Below are positions 22,601-33,988 of a stretch of 64,000 bases of DNA, one piece after another. The translations under genes were made by a program, and so were the position numbers. Origin of the DNA: Piezodorus guildinii (Eukaryota; Arthropoda; Insecta; Hemiptera; Pentatomidae); NCBI GenBank assembly GCA_023052935.1, contig CM041292.1:92921169-92985168 (forward strand), in the 5' to 3' direction. The notes beneath the pieces are model-generated. The model saw only the letters and a list, made by a program, of their open reading frames with translations. It was not told the DNA's origin and did no database searches. Numbering within the stretch: position 1 is the first letter of the stretch; the number at the start of each line of letters is the position of its first letter.

Positions 22601-24242
22601 CTCTACTTGAGTTAGCGAATTAAAATTAATAGTATAATCTGTAACGAGTCCTTGGTTACGCAGCGGCTGAGCCTAGTATGCAGTAAATACGAACAAGTTA
22701 AAATAAACCTCTTCTTGAGCGAGAGCACTTAAAATAAATTGAATAACTGGGATAGCAACCCCCGCAACGCATCAACTGAGCCTAATAGCGAATAAATACC
22801 AAAAAGTTATAATAAACCCATATTTGAGCGAGCGCATGAATAATTAATAGAATGGTCGGGAAAGAACCCCCCGTAACGCAGCAACTGAGCCTAGTATCCA
22901 ATAAATACGAAAAAGTTATAATAAACCCATATTTGAGTGAGCGCACGAATAATTAATAGACTGGTCGGGAAAGAACCCCCGTAACGCTGCTACTGTGCAT
23001 AGTATCCAATAAATACGAAAAAGTTATAATAAACCCATATTTGAGCGAGCGCGATTGAAATTAATAGTGTAGTCGGTAACGAACCTTTGGGAACGCAGCT
23101 ACTGAGCCTTGTATCCAATAAATACGAAAAAGTTATAATAAACCCATATTTGAGCGAGCGCGATTAAAATTAATAGTGTAGTCGGTAACGAACCTTTGGG
23201 AACGCAGCTACTGAGCCTTGTATCCAATAAATACGAAAAAGTTATAATAAACCCATATTTGAGCGAGCGCGATTGAAATTAATAGTGTAGTCGGTAACGA
23301 ACCTTTGGGAACGCAGCTACTGAGCCTTGTATCCAATAAATACGAAAAAGTTATAATAAACCCATATTTGAGTGAGCGCACGAATAATTAATAGACTGGT
23401 CGGGAAAGAACCCCCCGTAACGCTGCTACTGTGCATAGTATCCAATAAATACGAAAAAGTTATAATAAACCCATATTTGAGCGAGCGCGATTGAAATTAA
23501 TAGTGTAGTCGGTAACGAACCTTTGGGAACGCAGCTACTGAGCCTTGTATCCAATAAATACGAAAAAGTTATAATAAACCCATATTTGAGCGAGCGCGAT
23601 TAAAATTAATAGTGTAGTCGGTAACGAACCTTTGGGAACGCAGCTACTGAGCCTTGTATCCGATAAATACGAAAAAGTTATAATAAACTCATATTTGAGC
23701 GAGCGCTATTGAAATTAATAGTGTAGTCGGTAACGAAACTTTGGGAACGCAGCTACTGAGCCTTGTATCCAATAAATACGAAAAAGTTATAATAAACCCA
23801 TATTTGAGCGAGCGCGATTAAAATTAATAGTGTAGTCGGTAACGAACCTTTGGGAACGCAGCTACTGAGCCTTGTATCCGATAAATACGAAAAAGTTATA
23901 ATAAACTCATATTTGAGCGAGCGCTATTGAAATTAATAGTGTAGTCGGTAACGAAACTTTGGGAACGCAGCTACTGAGCCTTGTATCCAATAAATACGAA
24001 AAAGTTATAATAAACCCATATTTGAGCGAGCGCTATTGAAATTAATAGGGTAGTCGGTAACGAACCTTTGGGAACGCAGCTACTGAGCCTTGTATCCAAT
24101 AAATACGAAAAAATTATAATAAACCCATATTTGAGCGAGCGCTATTAAAATTAATAGCATAATCGGTAACGAACCTTTGGGAACGCATCTGCTGAGCCTA
24201 CTATCCAATAAATACGAAAAAGTTAAAATAAACCTCTATTGA
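22601..24242 (-). repeat. 109-bp satellite array, right arm of FB1
   Basis: Inverted relative to the left arm. Unit landmarks (AATAAACCC) fall about every 109 bp from 22702 to 24227, giving 15 units. The innermost units are the most diverged. Variant units with CGGGAAAGAACCCCCCGTAA occur near 22855, 22965 and 23400. Higher-order duplications are visible: the unit with CGATAAATACG and then GAGCGAGCGCTATTG appears twice, near 23660 and 23880. Confidence 0.95.
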
Positions 24243-24492
24243 TAATATTTTCGCCCGCGATTATAAAACTAAAATAAAACGAATCCCGCTAATCCGACTA
24301 CCAGACCTTGTATCGCAAATGTCTTAAAATTAATGTATCGGTTATACTTATTATTATATTCGTGACTGATTATATATGTAGAAAAGCCCCTGGGAACATT
24401 TAACAAGCCCCAAGGGTTAAAAACACAAGGTGTAATTAAAATAACCATTAAAACATAAAATTATGTTAATTTGATTTTTATTATTTTATTGA

Positions 24493-24612
24493 AATCGAAA
24501 AAGGTTGAATTTGAAATGGAAAAAGGTTGAATTTGACTTGGAAAAGGTTGAATTTGACTTGGAAAAGGTTGAATTTGACTTGGAAAAGGTTGAATTTGAC
24601 TTGGAAATGCTA
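24493..24612 (-). repeat. 21-bp iteron array, right tip of FB1
   Basis: Five inverted copies of the same 21-mer (GGTTGAATTTGACTTGG), the outermost ending GGAAATGCTA. Confidence 0.93.
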
Positions 24613-25254
24613 TAATTTTAATTGATCATTTTTCTTTATTATCGGATTTTGGTTCTTTGGTTTATTGTATGTATATTTTAACGAAAACTAATAAGATATA
24701 CAAAGTTTTTTTTACGATTCTTTATTTTAAAAGATAAAATATTAGTTTATAAAGAATTAGAAGAACTTTCATAGAAAGAAAAATGATAAAATTAAGAAGG
24801 AGTTGGTTAGCGCAACAGCCTAAACAAAACTCAGTTGAGGGACAGCTCAACCAGGAACTCAGGAATAAAGCAGAGCAAACTTCTTGCCCACTCTCTTGAA
24901 TGCTCATTCGTATACCTCCTCCCAATTTTAAAGTTCCTGTTAAATGATTTTACTCTTATGGTACGTTTTCCAGCATTTGAAAAAAAAAATATTCCTTCCT
25001 TGAAACTATTTATTTATTTATTATTATATATCTTCAGAATGGCTCCGTTTCGTTACGCCCAGTACCAGAAAAGAGCCCCCCACCACTCTATATATATACA
25101 TCTGTAAAGAGATCAACAAAGTACCATTTATTTTCTGTTATATTTAAGTATATAGAATTTATAGAGTAAAAATTTTTTTTCGAATGTCCTACTCTGCTAT
25201 CAATAGTGTTAATTGTCATCTAACCTGATTTGTTTATGATATATAAAAAAAAAA
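24613..25254. other. AT-rich unique sequence
   Basis: The 90-codon frame at 24835-25107 and the overlapping minus frame have no recognised domain. Nothing else is seen. Confidence 0.35.
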
Positions 25255-26205
25255 TCTGGTGCGGGTAACACACGACTTTCAATTACCTCCCTTTTAAAAA
25301 TCGCATAAAGAATAATTGAATTACTACAGAATCATGTGTTTTATCAAAAAATCTATTATATTATTATTTAAAATAATGAGTTAGTTTAAACGGCTTTTCA
25401 TTACTATTTATTAACATTTACAAGCTTGTGTATAAGACAATATTTTTCCTAAAATCTTTAGCTTTCCAATGGTATATTTACATGTATATTACTAATCTTA
25501 TTTTCAAAAACAAAATATTGTAAACATTTAAAAAAGCACACACTGCCTTTCATTCCTCCCCCAATCACTTTATTTCATAAGCTTTTTATCAATTTTTCAT
25601 ATTTGTCGACGTTTCGGGGCTGTTTCCCCATTTCAAGACTTATTTGTTTTCCATTATATAATTACTATATCACATTTCACCCTTCATTCTATTTCACAGC
25701 ACACTGCTATTTGTCCATTTTGGTGTTCATTGGCCCACTGTCACTTGATATGTGATATAGTAATTACATAATGGAAAAAAAAAAAGTCTTGAAAATGGGG
25801 AAACAGCCACGAAACGTCGACAAATATGATAAACTGATAAAAAGCTTATGAAATAAAGTGATTGGGTGAGGAATGGAAGGCAGTGTTGTTTATATTAAGA
25901 AAACTTCCAAAAAAAAAAATAATTAAATAAAAAAATAAAAAATTAAATAAAAAAATTAAAAGAGAAAAGAAATATTTTTCTCAGTTTCCTCCTTTAGTTG
26001 TACATAGAATTCGTTCAAGTTATATATTTACTCGTTTTTTATCAATGGTAACAAGATAATATGGTTATTTTTATAGAATCTACAAAATTAAAGTACTTCA
26101 GGGAAAAACAATTTAAAATATCGACATTTAAGCCCAGTCAGACTATTTCAATCAGAATGAAACCTACATGATGTTAATGTATTTTACATAATAACTATTA
26201 AATTT
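25255..26205 (+). repeat. D-family repeat split by a MITE
   Basis: The D start (TCTGGTGCGGGTAACACACG) is at 25255. The copy runs to about 25535, is interrupted by the foldback MITE and an A-rich filler, then resumes near 25975 (CTCAGTTTCCTCCTTTAGTT) and continues to about 26175. The break falls in the A/T-rich middle of D, and the order of landmarks matches the copy at 10241. Confidence 0.75.
25540..25886. mobile_element. Foldback MITE with ACACTGCC ends
   Basis: 347 bp. Left arm from ACACTGCCTTTCATTCCTCC and right arm ending GAATGGAAGGCAGTGT are inverted repeats about 130 bp long, including AATCACTTTATTTCATAAGC and a GTCGACGTTTCG block. On the plus strand, near 25783, it has CTTGAAA, an ATGGGGAAACAGCC segment, then CGAAACGTCGAC, like the module in the MITEs at 711 and 14.08 kb. 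It lies inside a D copy, so it is the younger insertion. Confidence 0.85.
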
Positions 26206-26216
26206 TACATAATAGT

Positions 26217-26390
26217 ACAGACCCAGCCTATACAAAGTAAATACCCAAAATACTTGGGGAAAAACCGGGCGGCTGAGCGTGATCAAGGGCTAATCACCTC
26301 ATTGCACGGCCGCTGGCCTAGAAACAGTAGGAATTTCTATATGTATTGAGCTCAAGACCCTTCATGGGTTGTAGTAGTACAGGTTTTAAT
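26217..26390 (+). mobile_element. SINE-B, 5'-truncated copy
   Basis: Matches the body and 3' end of the full SINE-B at 27698: CAGACCCAGCC, GGGGAAAAACC, GGCTGAGCGTGATC, CATTGCACGGCCGC, and a final CATGGGTTGTAGTAGTA block. The tRNA head is missing. Confidence 0.8.
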
Positions 26391-26976
26391 AATTTAATAT
26401 ATAAGTGGAAGTATGATTATTTACTATCACAAAGCAAATTTATCTCGATTTCAATATTGAAATGATAGAACTATCTAAATGTCACCTATTTGTCAAAAAA
26501 TCTCGTTTAACGTATTATTAAAATCATTAATAGCATTTTTAATATATTGTCTGTTTAACAAATTGATTATTTTCTATTGTGTCTATTAACAACATAAACA
26601 TAATGTTTAATTAGGTAAAGAACTCATTATCGAATAGTTTTAAAATTAATAGTATTTTCTATTTTTGGGTTACGTGTATTGCTCTAATGTGTGCTACGTT
26701 TTCAGCATTTTTACCATCAAAATTATTACTAGTAATTATACTGTGTTAAGGCACAACTGTGGTATTATCTTCTTTTTTTTTTTTTATTATTATTCTTAGA
26801 TGCAGACCTGAAACTTCCCCCAATTCAAAGTCTAGTTCTATCCCAAACCGAGAGTTATTTTATAAAAAACTCCCTGAAACCGCTAATAAAATAAATGAGT
26901 AATTACAATAAAGACTCTCTTAAACGCTACATACATAAAAGGACAAAACATTTATTGTTAAATTCATAATGTGTAT

Positions 26977-27038
<62 letters not shown>

Positions 27039-27634
27039 TGGAATTTACAACTGTATAACAAGTAATACAACAAGTAAATTTGAATGAAACATAAAAAGGC
27101 ATTATATCTTTTTAACAGATAATTAATAAATCTAACTTGAACAATAATATGCCCATATATCTTATTTGTAGGAATAATTATTATAATACTTTCAAAATTA
27201 TTATTTTATTCCAATCTATTTTAATATTTAATTATTCGTTTTTACTTTCGTGCATTTAATTATTTTACTTTATTATTATTATTTATTTATTATTATTATT
27301 ATTTACTTAATTTATTTTATTATTATTATGAGTAGGTTTTTTGTATTCATTTTTCCTACTATTTACTACCTTCCACTACATGTTCGAAAAGTGTCAGACC
27401 AAAATGTAAATTGTTGATTTAAGGAAAACCGAAATCATTACAAATATATTTAGCAAATCCTTTTATCTTGTAAATATGCAAGTAAAATATTTTCCATTAT
27501 CTATTATTTATACATTTATTTTCATTTTATGTAATACTATTATTTAAATTTCATATTTACGTTAATGGCTATTGCTGCCATCCCTCAGCTTCCATTGGGT
27601 CTCACCAGTGATATTAAAAATATTTTAAGAAGAG
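26391..27634. other. AT-rich sequence with a (TA)n tract
   Basis: 26985-27034 is a (TA)n microsatellite. Runs of TTATTATTA and TTATTTA surround 27250-27330. No gene is seen. Confidence 0.5.
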
Positions 27635-27655
27635 AGGTAAGTGAAAGTATAAAAA
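27635..27655 (+). repeat. D-family terminal fragment
   Basis: AGGTAAGTGAAAGTATAAA matches the terminal motif of the D family. Upstream D sequence is not clear, so this is only a possible relic. Confidence 0.35.
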
Positions 27656-27697
27656 TGTGTGAGAACCAGATTTTTTTTTTTATATCCCTTCTACTAG

Positions 27698-28005
27698 GAG
27701 CGGCGTGGTCTAGTGGATAGACCACTAGTCTACTGTGCTCCGGGTTCTGGGTTCGAATCCCGGCTGTGGCGGAATATTATTTATTCTGTTATTTCAGTCG
27801 GGGGTTGACCCTAGGGTATGGCCTTCTGGGGCAGACCCAGCCTCTATAAAGTGGGTACCGAAATCGGGGAAAAAACCTGATGGCTGAGTGTGATCTTGGA
27901 TTAATCTCATCATTGCACGGCTGTTGGCCTAGTAACAGTACGAATCTCTGTATGTACTGAGCCCAAGATCCTTTATGGGTTGTAGTGGTAAAGGTTTTTT
28001 TTTTT
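27698..28005 (+). mobile_element. SINE-B, full-length tRNA-derived SINE
   Basis: tRNA-like head with A box TGGTCTAGTGG (27706-27716) and B box GTTCGAATC (27751-27759), then a body with GTATGGCCTTCTGGGGCAGA and ATTGCACGGCTGTTGGCC. It ends after TGGGTTGTAGTGG in a T-rich tract. Other copies are at 26217 (truncated) and 56005 (reverse, internally deleted). Confidence 0.85.
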
Positions 28006-28189
28006 TCTTTTACTTCAAAATACTACATAGTTAAATTATAAATTACTGATATTAATAATAATATTTTTTTTGGCACTGTTAATATCTTTGTTTAATATAA
28101 ATTTATCGATTTTTGAAAGTAATAAACTAATTTACCTTTCCTAAATTGTACAAGCACCTCTCATAATTTGAAATTGATTAATCGGCAAA

Positions 28190-28520
28190 TAAATTTCGGC
28201 TTGTTGCCACCCGAAAAACCACCCAAGGAGCTTAGACATCACCTATCCTTTACAGAAACATTAGTCGGCCGCGGCGAAATTCGCGGAATACCCTCAGTAA
28301 GTTATGCCTCATTAGCATTATAGATGCCCCATGCCTCAAGGACCAGCGGACAATTTATTCTCGGCTTCAGGCATCTCTCTACTATTTTTCACTCCGTGTT
28401 TACACTTGTCTAACATGGCTTCTGGATAGAAGATTCGGAAGGAAAATAAATTGAACGTTCGTGTATTCATGCTGCAGTCCATATCAGTCAACTGCCTATT
28501 TGGAAAATTCATTTTATATT
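28190..28520. other. Less AT-rich unique island
   Basis: Includes CGGCCGCGGCGAAATTCGCG and CAAGGACCAGCGGACAATTT. A minus frame of 62 codons (28336-28524) has no domain. It is a candidate conserved non-coding element or unrecognised exon. Confidence 0.35.
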
Positions 28521-29451
28521 TCATAATCTTTACTAACTTGTGAATTTACGTGAAATCTTGAACAGAGTAAAAGCAAAGGACTATCTTAAATAAACCTAAT
28601 TTGAAAATGATATCGTTGTCGTATAAAATAATATATCATTAAGATTAACACATGGAGTAAGTACCAATTCAAGGTAAGCTGAATGTCCCTCTTTTATTCC
28701 GAAATGAAAGAGATAAACCAGGAATTTATACCTGAAGCAACTTAGTGTAAACACTTTCAGTTAATAAAACAGATAATGGAGGAAGTCATGGAAATCTCAC
28801 GGTTATTTAAATTGAAAAATAAGGTTAGAGATTACTATTCGATTACTTATTTTCTTTAATTTTCTCACACCCTTAAATACGACTACTAGAAATATTGATA
28901 GGTGAGTTTAATTGGCCTAATTCTGCCTACATATAGCAGATTGAAATGGATCAGGTAATAGGAAAAACTTAAAAATAACCTCTAACTATTGTGTTTGCTT
29001 CGGATGTTGAACTAATGACAAAAGGTAAACTAGGGTGTATGGATCTTAAAACACAATAGCTTATCTTATTCGAGTTAGACCATCTTCCATCGACTTATTT
29101 TACAGGCACTGCAGGGATATAAAAAGGCTCTAGTGGCTTATCCAATCTCACCTGGTTTCAAACCACGGTTCCAATGGAGCAGTGGTAAGCTATCAGCAAT
29201 TCCATGACTAGTCCATTTTTAATCAATTGCTATCCCACCGAGTTCAATAACAAAGACAAATAGCTTTCAAAGTGGTTCAGGGTAAGCTTTTGCACTATGG
29301 TCCATTTGACAGTTTTTTACACCATGGAAATTAATAACGCTATTATTAGGTTGCTTGTGACCACACCTCCACATAATTGCCAAGCTTTAAGTTGCTCACC
29401 TTTAGCAAACCTTATGTCAGTAGATATAATTTCATATTACCTCTGGAATCT
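28521..29451. other. Unique sequence, no feature seen
   Basis: A block at 29100-29260 is less AT-rich and has GGTTTCAAACC, a B-box-like palindrome without an A box. No coding is recognised. Confidence 0.35.
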
Positions 29452-29990
29452 TAGGTTGTCCAACAAATAATGCAGGGTTTTGGTATAAAAAGAAAAAAAA
29501 TGTAGTTTCCAAATCGGTTTCCAGGGCTTTGAAAAATGTTGTGCTGCTCCTTTGTCGAGCCGCTGTCCATATCGTCTACTGTTGCAAAGTATCCACCCAC
29601 GCCAAGTATCCACGCAAAGAAGGTTATCAAAAACTTTAAAATGCTGTTTGTTGCTAGTTTTTTCAGAGACGTTTAATGTGTGTAGAATCCAACTATTAAG
29701 CTTTTTTTACCTTTTCAATCGCCTTGTGGTGGACATCGACGTTCGATTTGCTAAGGTTATCTTGCGAGTTCTTAAACAGTTATTCTGGAGTTTTCTTCCA
29801 CCAATGCTCGCAGAACATCGCCATCAAGAGTGGAAGCCCTTGTACGACCTTCTTCGTCTACAAGGCTGAATATCAAAATGTTTTAAACCACTGTTACACT
29901 TTGCATTCATTAATGCTGCCCTCGCGTCAAGCTTGACTGATGTTTTTGCCGGGGCACTGTTCTGGTCGAGTATAATCATGTTAAACAAAA
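29452..29990 (-). mobile_element. Decayed mariner element
   Basis: On the minus strand it has mariner transposase pieces: an N-terminal-like stretch ending with STLDGDVLRALVEENSRITV, and a catalytic-core-like stretch with WILCNSRRYGQRLDKGAAQH. Multiple frame changes separate them. The plus-strand left edge, TTAGGTTGTCCAACAAATAA with TGCAGGG following, looks like a mariner terminal repeat after a TA-rich flank. The C-terminal catalytic part appears deleted. The right boundary was not resolved. Confidence 0.72.
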
Positions 29991-31129
29991 TTATTGCGAA
30001 TATCAAGCATTGGCATCTTAGTAAAGGCTGAATTATTTTATTCGTAGTACTAAACTTAAACAGATTTTTATATAGAGAGGTACTTTAAAAACTCAAAAAT
30101 CATATATTATTTTTCGTAAAAATCTAATACATAATCTCAGAAACTCATAAACACATTACATTAACCCTTGTAAGGTAAGGTTGGGGTCGGATCTGACCTT
30201 TGCGTCTGTTTTTTGTAAATAGCAATTAGACAAGGGCTTTGAAGACCACTGCACTTTAGGCACCCTATGAAGTCATTATTATTTCCCATTTTACCAGAGC
30301 GAGTTTTCCAACTACTCACTTCCTAGTAACAATTATCTTACTTTAAGCACGTTCACTCCCTGGGCGGGTCGTAAACCACCCCACCTTACTCAGTAATGTT
30401 TCAAATTTCTATCCGGCATAGACGTGAAATTCTTGAATTATTAGTTAATCATTTTTTATTAAATCTTAAAACTATTTTTAAACGTTTTTATCTTATTTAT
30501 TTTAACTACTATAGAGAGGAAAACTTTTTTTTTCAATTCCAGAAGAGACTTTAGAATAAATGTGACGTCAGCAAGAGGAATCCGACAATGTGGCTTTTCT
30601 GTCGGATAGTCGAATCCCGAAGAGGAATATTACGTTCTAATAAATGATGATAATGTGAAAGATTAAGTTTTACAAATTTAGAATTGGCTTTTCACAATTT
30701 TTTTTTTGTTCATTTACCTATTGTTCTAACTACTTAAACGACTTTTGGTTATTATAATACCTTGAATAATTTTTTTACTCTTTAAATTTTGTTTTATTCC
30801 TTAGTCATTAGACATTATTTGCTCCTCAACAATATTAATTAATTTATCAACAGTGACATGAATCCAAATGTGTTATTTTTCTTTTACTATTATTATGTTT
30901 GATTATATTAAATGATATGCAATACTATTACAATTGTCGCTAAAAAAAAAAGTTTAAACTTTTTTTTTTTTTTTTTTTTTTTTTAACTTTAAATCTTTAT
31001 TCACACCTGTAAATAATACAATGAACAATCAGTGAATGTGCGGTCAATTTTAAGAAACATGGCGTGATAGGCATGAGGGAGAGCAGCACCCAGCGGTACC
31101 TACTCCTGGCATGAAATTAGTGTATATTA

Positions 31130-33831
31130 CTAAAGGAGAAGGTCTCTCATCCAACTCCTCTTCAGCCTTCTGTAGGCATTTCCTGGCATGAGTGTTGTGG
31201 CCATGTCATTGATTAGTGTGTTAGGGTGACCTTGTAGTTTGTCGTGGAAACGTTTGTAGTGTGTCCGTATGTGCTCATTGACGGTTGGCATCTTAAGGTC
31301 AGTATGTAAAGTTATGTTGCTAACGTACCACGGTGCTTTTGTAATTGTTCTAAACGTTTTAGCCTGAAAGATTTGAAGTTTGTTAATGTGAGTCTTTTTA
31401 GCTGTCCCATATAGCTGTGATGCGTAAGTCCAAATAGGTTTCAGTAGGTAAGTATAGGTGTTTAATTTCTGTCGAAGTTTTAGTTTCGAGTGTTTTGAAA
31501 AGAGTGAGTAAAGAAGTCTCAGTCTTTGGTTAAGGGTTTTCTTTTTTTGGTTAATATGCGGGCCCCAAGTCATTCTTCTGTCAAACGTCAAACCAAGATA
31601 ATGTACAGTGTCCGTCTGTGGAATTTGTGTGTTGTCTAAGAAAACGGGAGGACTCGTGTCATGTCGAAGAGTAAAGGTGATATGGTGTGATTTGTCATTA
31701 TTCAATCGGATTTTCCAGAGTTTGAACCAGTCATGTAATTTTATTAGATGTTGTTGTAGGATCTCTGAGGCGTGGGTTGCAATTTTATGTTTTGTTAAGA
31801 TCGCTGTGTCGTCGGCATAAGTCGCTGTTATAATATTGGGGCTGTAAGGTATGTCATGAGTGTAAATAATGTAGAGTAACGGAGCGAGCACTGCACCTTG
31901 GGGTACTCCTGCTGCGATAGATCTCATGGCAGATAGCTCTGATCCCTGTCGAACGGAGAAAAATCTGTGGGAAAGGAAAGAATGAATAATGAGGTAGTAA
32001 GTAGGCGGAAGGATAGTCTTGAGTTTGAAGAGAAGCCCCTGGTGCCAAACTCTGTCGAAGGCTTGAGCAACGTCGAGAAATACGCCAGTAGTGTATAACT
32101 TCTGCTCTAGTGCGGTGGATATGTAGTCCGTCACTCTGTGTAGTTGGTGCAATGTCGAGTGATGTCTTCTGAATCCAAATTGATGATCTGGTACGATGTC
32201 GTTGTTAGTTAGTACATCAAGAAGTCTTTTATGTAGTAGATGTTCGAAAATTTTGGAGCATAGCGGAAGTAAGCTTATTGGTCGGTATGATGAGGGAGTA
32301 TTTTTGTCCTTGTTGGTCTTGTGAATCATTGTAATATGTGAGTATTTCCATTGAAGCGGGAATTTGGTTGTCCTCAGTATCGCGTTATAGATTGAAGTCA
32401 GAAACACTAGAGCTTTCCTGGGCATTTGCTGGAGTACCTCAGCGTTAATTAAGTCGTGTCCAGGGGCTTTCTTTTTAGGCAACTTTCTGATTTGTTCAGC
32501 GACTTGTGCAGGTGTGAAGGAAGGAGGAGGTAATGTCAGTTGTAAAGGTTCATCCAGAGTTTTAAGTACAATTTTATCATGTTCGATGTTGTTGAATTCT
32601 GTGTGTGGTGTAAAGATAGAAGATAGGTATTCGGCGAATAGTTCGGATTTTTCTCCGTCAGCCATGGCCCAGGAACCATCTTCTTTTCGGAGGGGTGCAG
32701 GCACTTCCGATGCTTAGTAAGGTTTTTAGTATGCCTCCACAAGCTGCCATCGTCAGTCGAAAGGTTACTAATGTAGTTATCATAAGTTGTTCTTTTAAAT
32801 TTTGCAATTTGTCGTTTGAGTTCGTTGTTGAGTCGGTTGTAAATTTGTTTGTCTGATGGAAGTCGGTCTGTCTGCCATATTTTCCGGGCTCTTCTTTTTG
32901 CTCTGATCAAATCCCTTATGTACTGTGGATAAATTGGTAGCTTTTCATGTTTTCTTCGTCTAGGAATTGATGAGGACCATGCAGCGTCTTGTAGCTTCTG
33001 TGTGAAGCATTCTACAGCATCCTCAAGCTCTTCTTCATTTTTAATAGCCAAAGGAATGGAGAGAGCAGTATTTAGACAGTTTCTGAACGCATCCCAATCC
33101 ATTATGCCATTTGTGAGAGATGTGTGTTTCTTAGCTACAAGTGGTTCTTCAAATAGTTCTAAATGCAAAAGAGAATGATCAGAGCAAAGATCTGTGCTCG
33201 TACTTATTGTGTGAGGTGTAGTGCGGAGTCCTTTAGTTATGAAAAAATCAAGTAAATCTGGTGTCTTACGTCTAGATGTTGGCCAGTAAGTAGGTGAGTG
33301 TGGTGATATCGTGTCTAATGAAAGTTCGTGAAGGACATACCTGAGATTTCTTCCTCTTGGGGTTGATAATCTGGATCCCCAAGTCGGGTCTTTAGCATTA
33401 TAATCGCCACCTGCGACAAAGCATCTGCCGAGACGTTTGAAGAAGGTACTAAACATCGTGGAAGTCAGGACATATCTCGGAGGGCAATAAACAGCAGCAA
33501 GAGTAATGTTGTGATGTTCAGAGAATAGTGAAATGGCTGTAGCTTGTATGTCAGGTGATATGGGTAATTGCAAAGGATGGTGTTTTAGTGTTGATCTGAT
33601 GAGAATAGCAGTGCCTCCGTGTGAAGTATTGTCTGGATGGTCAGTTCTATAGATTTTGTAATCATGAATGTAAAATTTGGATTTTGGTGTAAAATGTGTT
33701 TCAGTGATTAGTGCTATGTCAATTCGTTTCTCGTGTAAATATATGTCTAGTTCTGTCCTATGTTGATTAAGTCCGTTTGCGTTCCATAGTATGATAGACA
33801 TGGAGCCTAAAGTCATCTGATTAATGGGCAT
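31130..33831 (-). pseudogene. Jockey ORF2: endonuclease-reverse transcriptase, one frameshift
   Basis: Encodes an apurinic-like endonuclease and RT used for target-primed reverse transcription. Endonuclease motifs (33831 down to about 32700): WNANGL, ALITETHF, GGTAILI, GGDYNAKDPTWGS, PDLLDFF, SDHSLLHLEL. RT motifs follow in another frame: KKKAPGHDLI, SSYRPISLLP, QFGFRR, FLDVAQAFDRVWH, GVPQGAVLAP, catalytic YADD at 31808-31819, YLGLTFDRRMTW. The C-terminus ends RRLKRSWMRDLLL. The first ATG is taken at 33831. A single-base indel near 32690-32710 separates the two frames; joined length would be about 900 codons, normal for Jockey. Fragments of relatives lie at 9117, 11428 and 56820. Confidence 0.92.
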
Positions 33832-33988
33832 ATAATTGTCTAAGGGCAAGGGTAGTTTGAGAAAGTTGTTGAAGAAGACCGAAGAGGGGCTGAATGAGAT
33901 TGTTTAAATTATTGATAATATTGTATAACTGGCCAGAGGAGTTATCTACCGGCGGGACCGGTAGGGTAGTGCCCCCACTCATACCTGT

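Larger units (their letters stand above)
21021..24612. mobile_element. FB1: 3.6-kb foldback element with iterons and satellite arms
   Basis: A near-complete palindrome. Both tips read TAGCATTTCCAAGTCAAATT inward. Each arm has, from outside in, 21-bp iterons (9 left, 5 right), about 250 bp of non-repeated sequence (21232-21479 and 24243-24492) and a 109-bp satellite array (8-9 units left, 15 right). A roughly 230-bp unique spacer (22365-22600) sits at the centre. The arms match closely. No transposase is present. Tandem repeats within long inverted repeats are the hallmark of Drosophila FB/Galileo-type foldback transposons, but the end sequence is not one I recognise. No clear TSD beyond AT-rich flanks. 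Confidence 0.88.

Noticed and set aside
21480..24242. CRISPR-like array
   Set aside because: The repeats are contiguous 109-bp satellite units without spacers, arranged as a palindrome in a eukaryotic context.
27698..27775. Functional tRNA gene
   Set aside because: The tRNA-like segment continues into a SINE-B body that recurs at 26217 and 56005.
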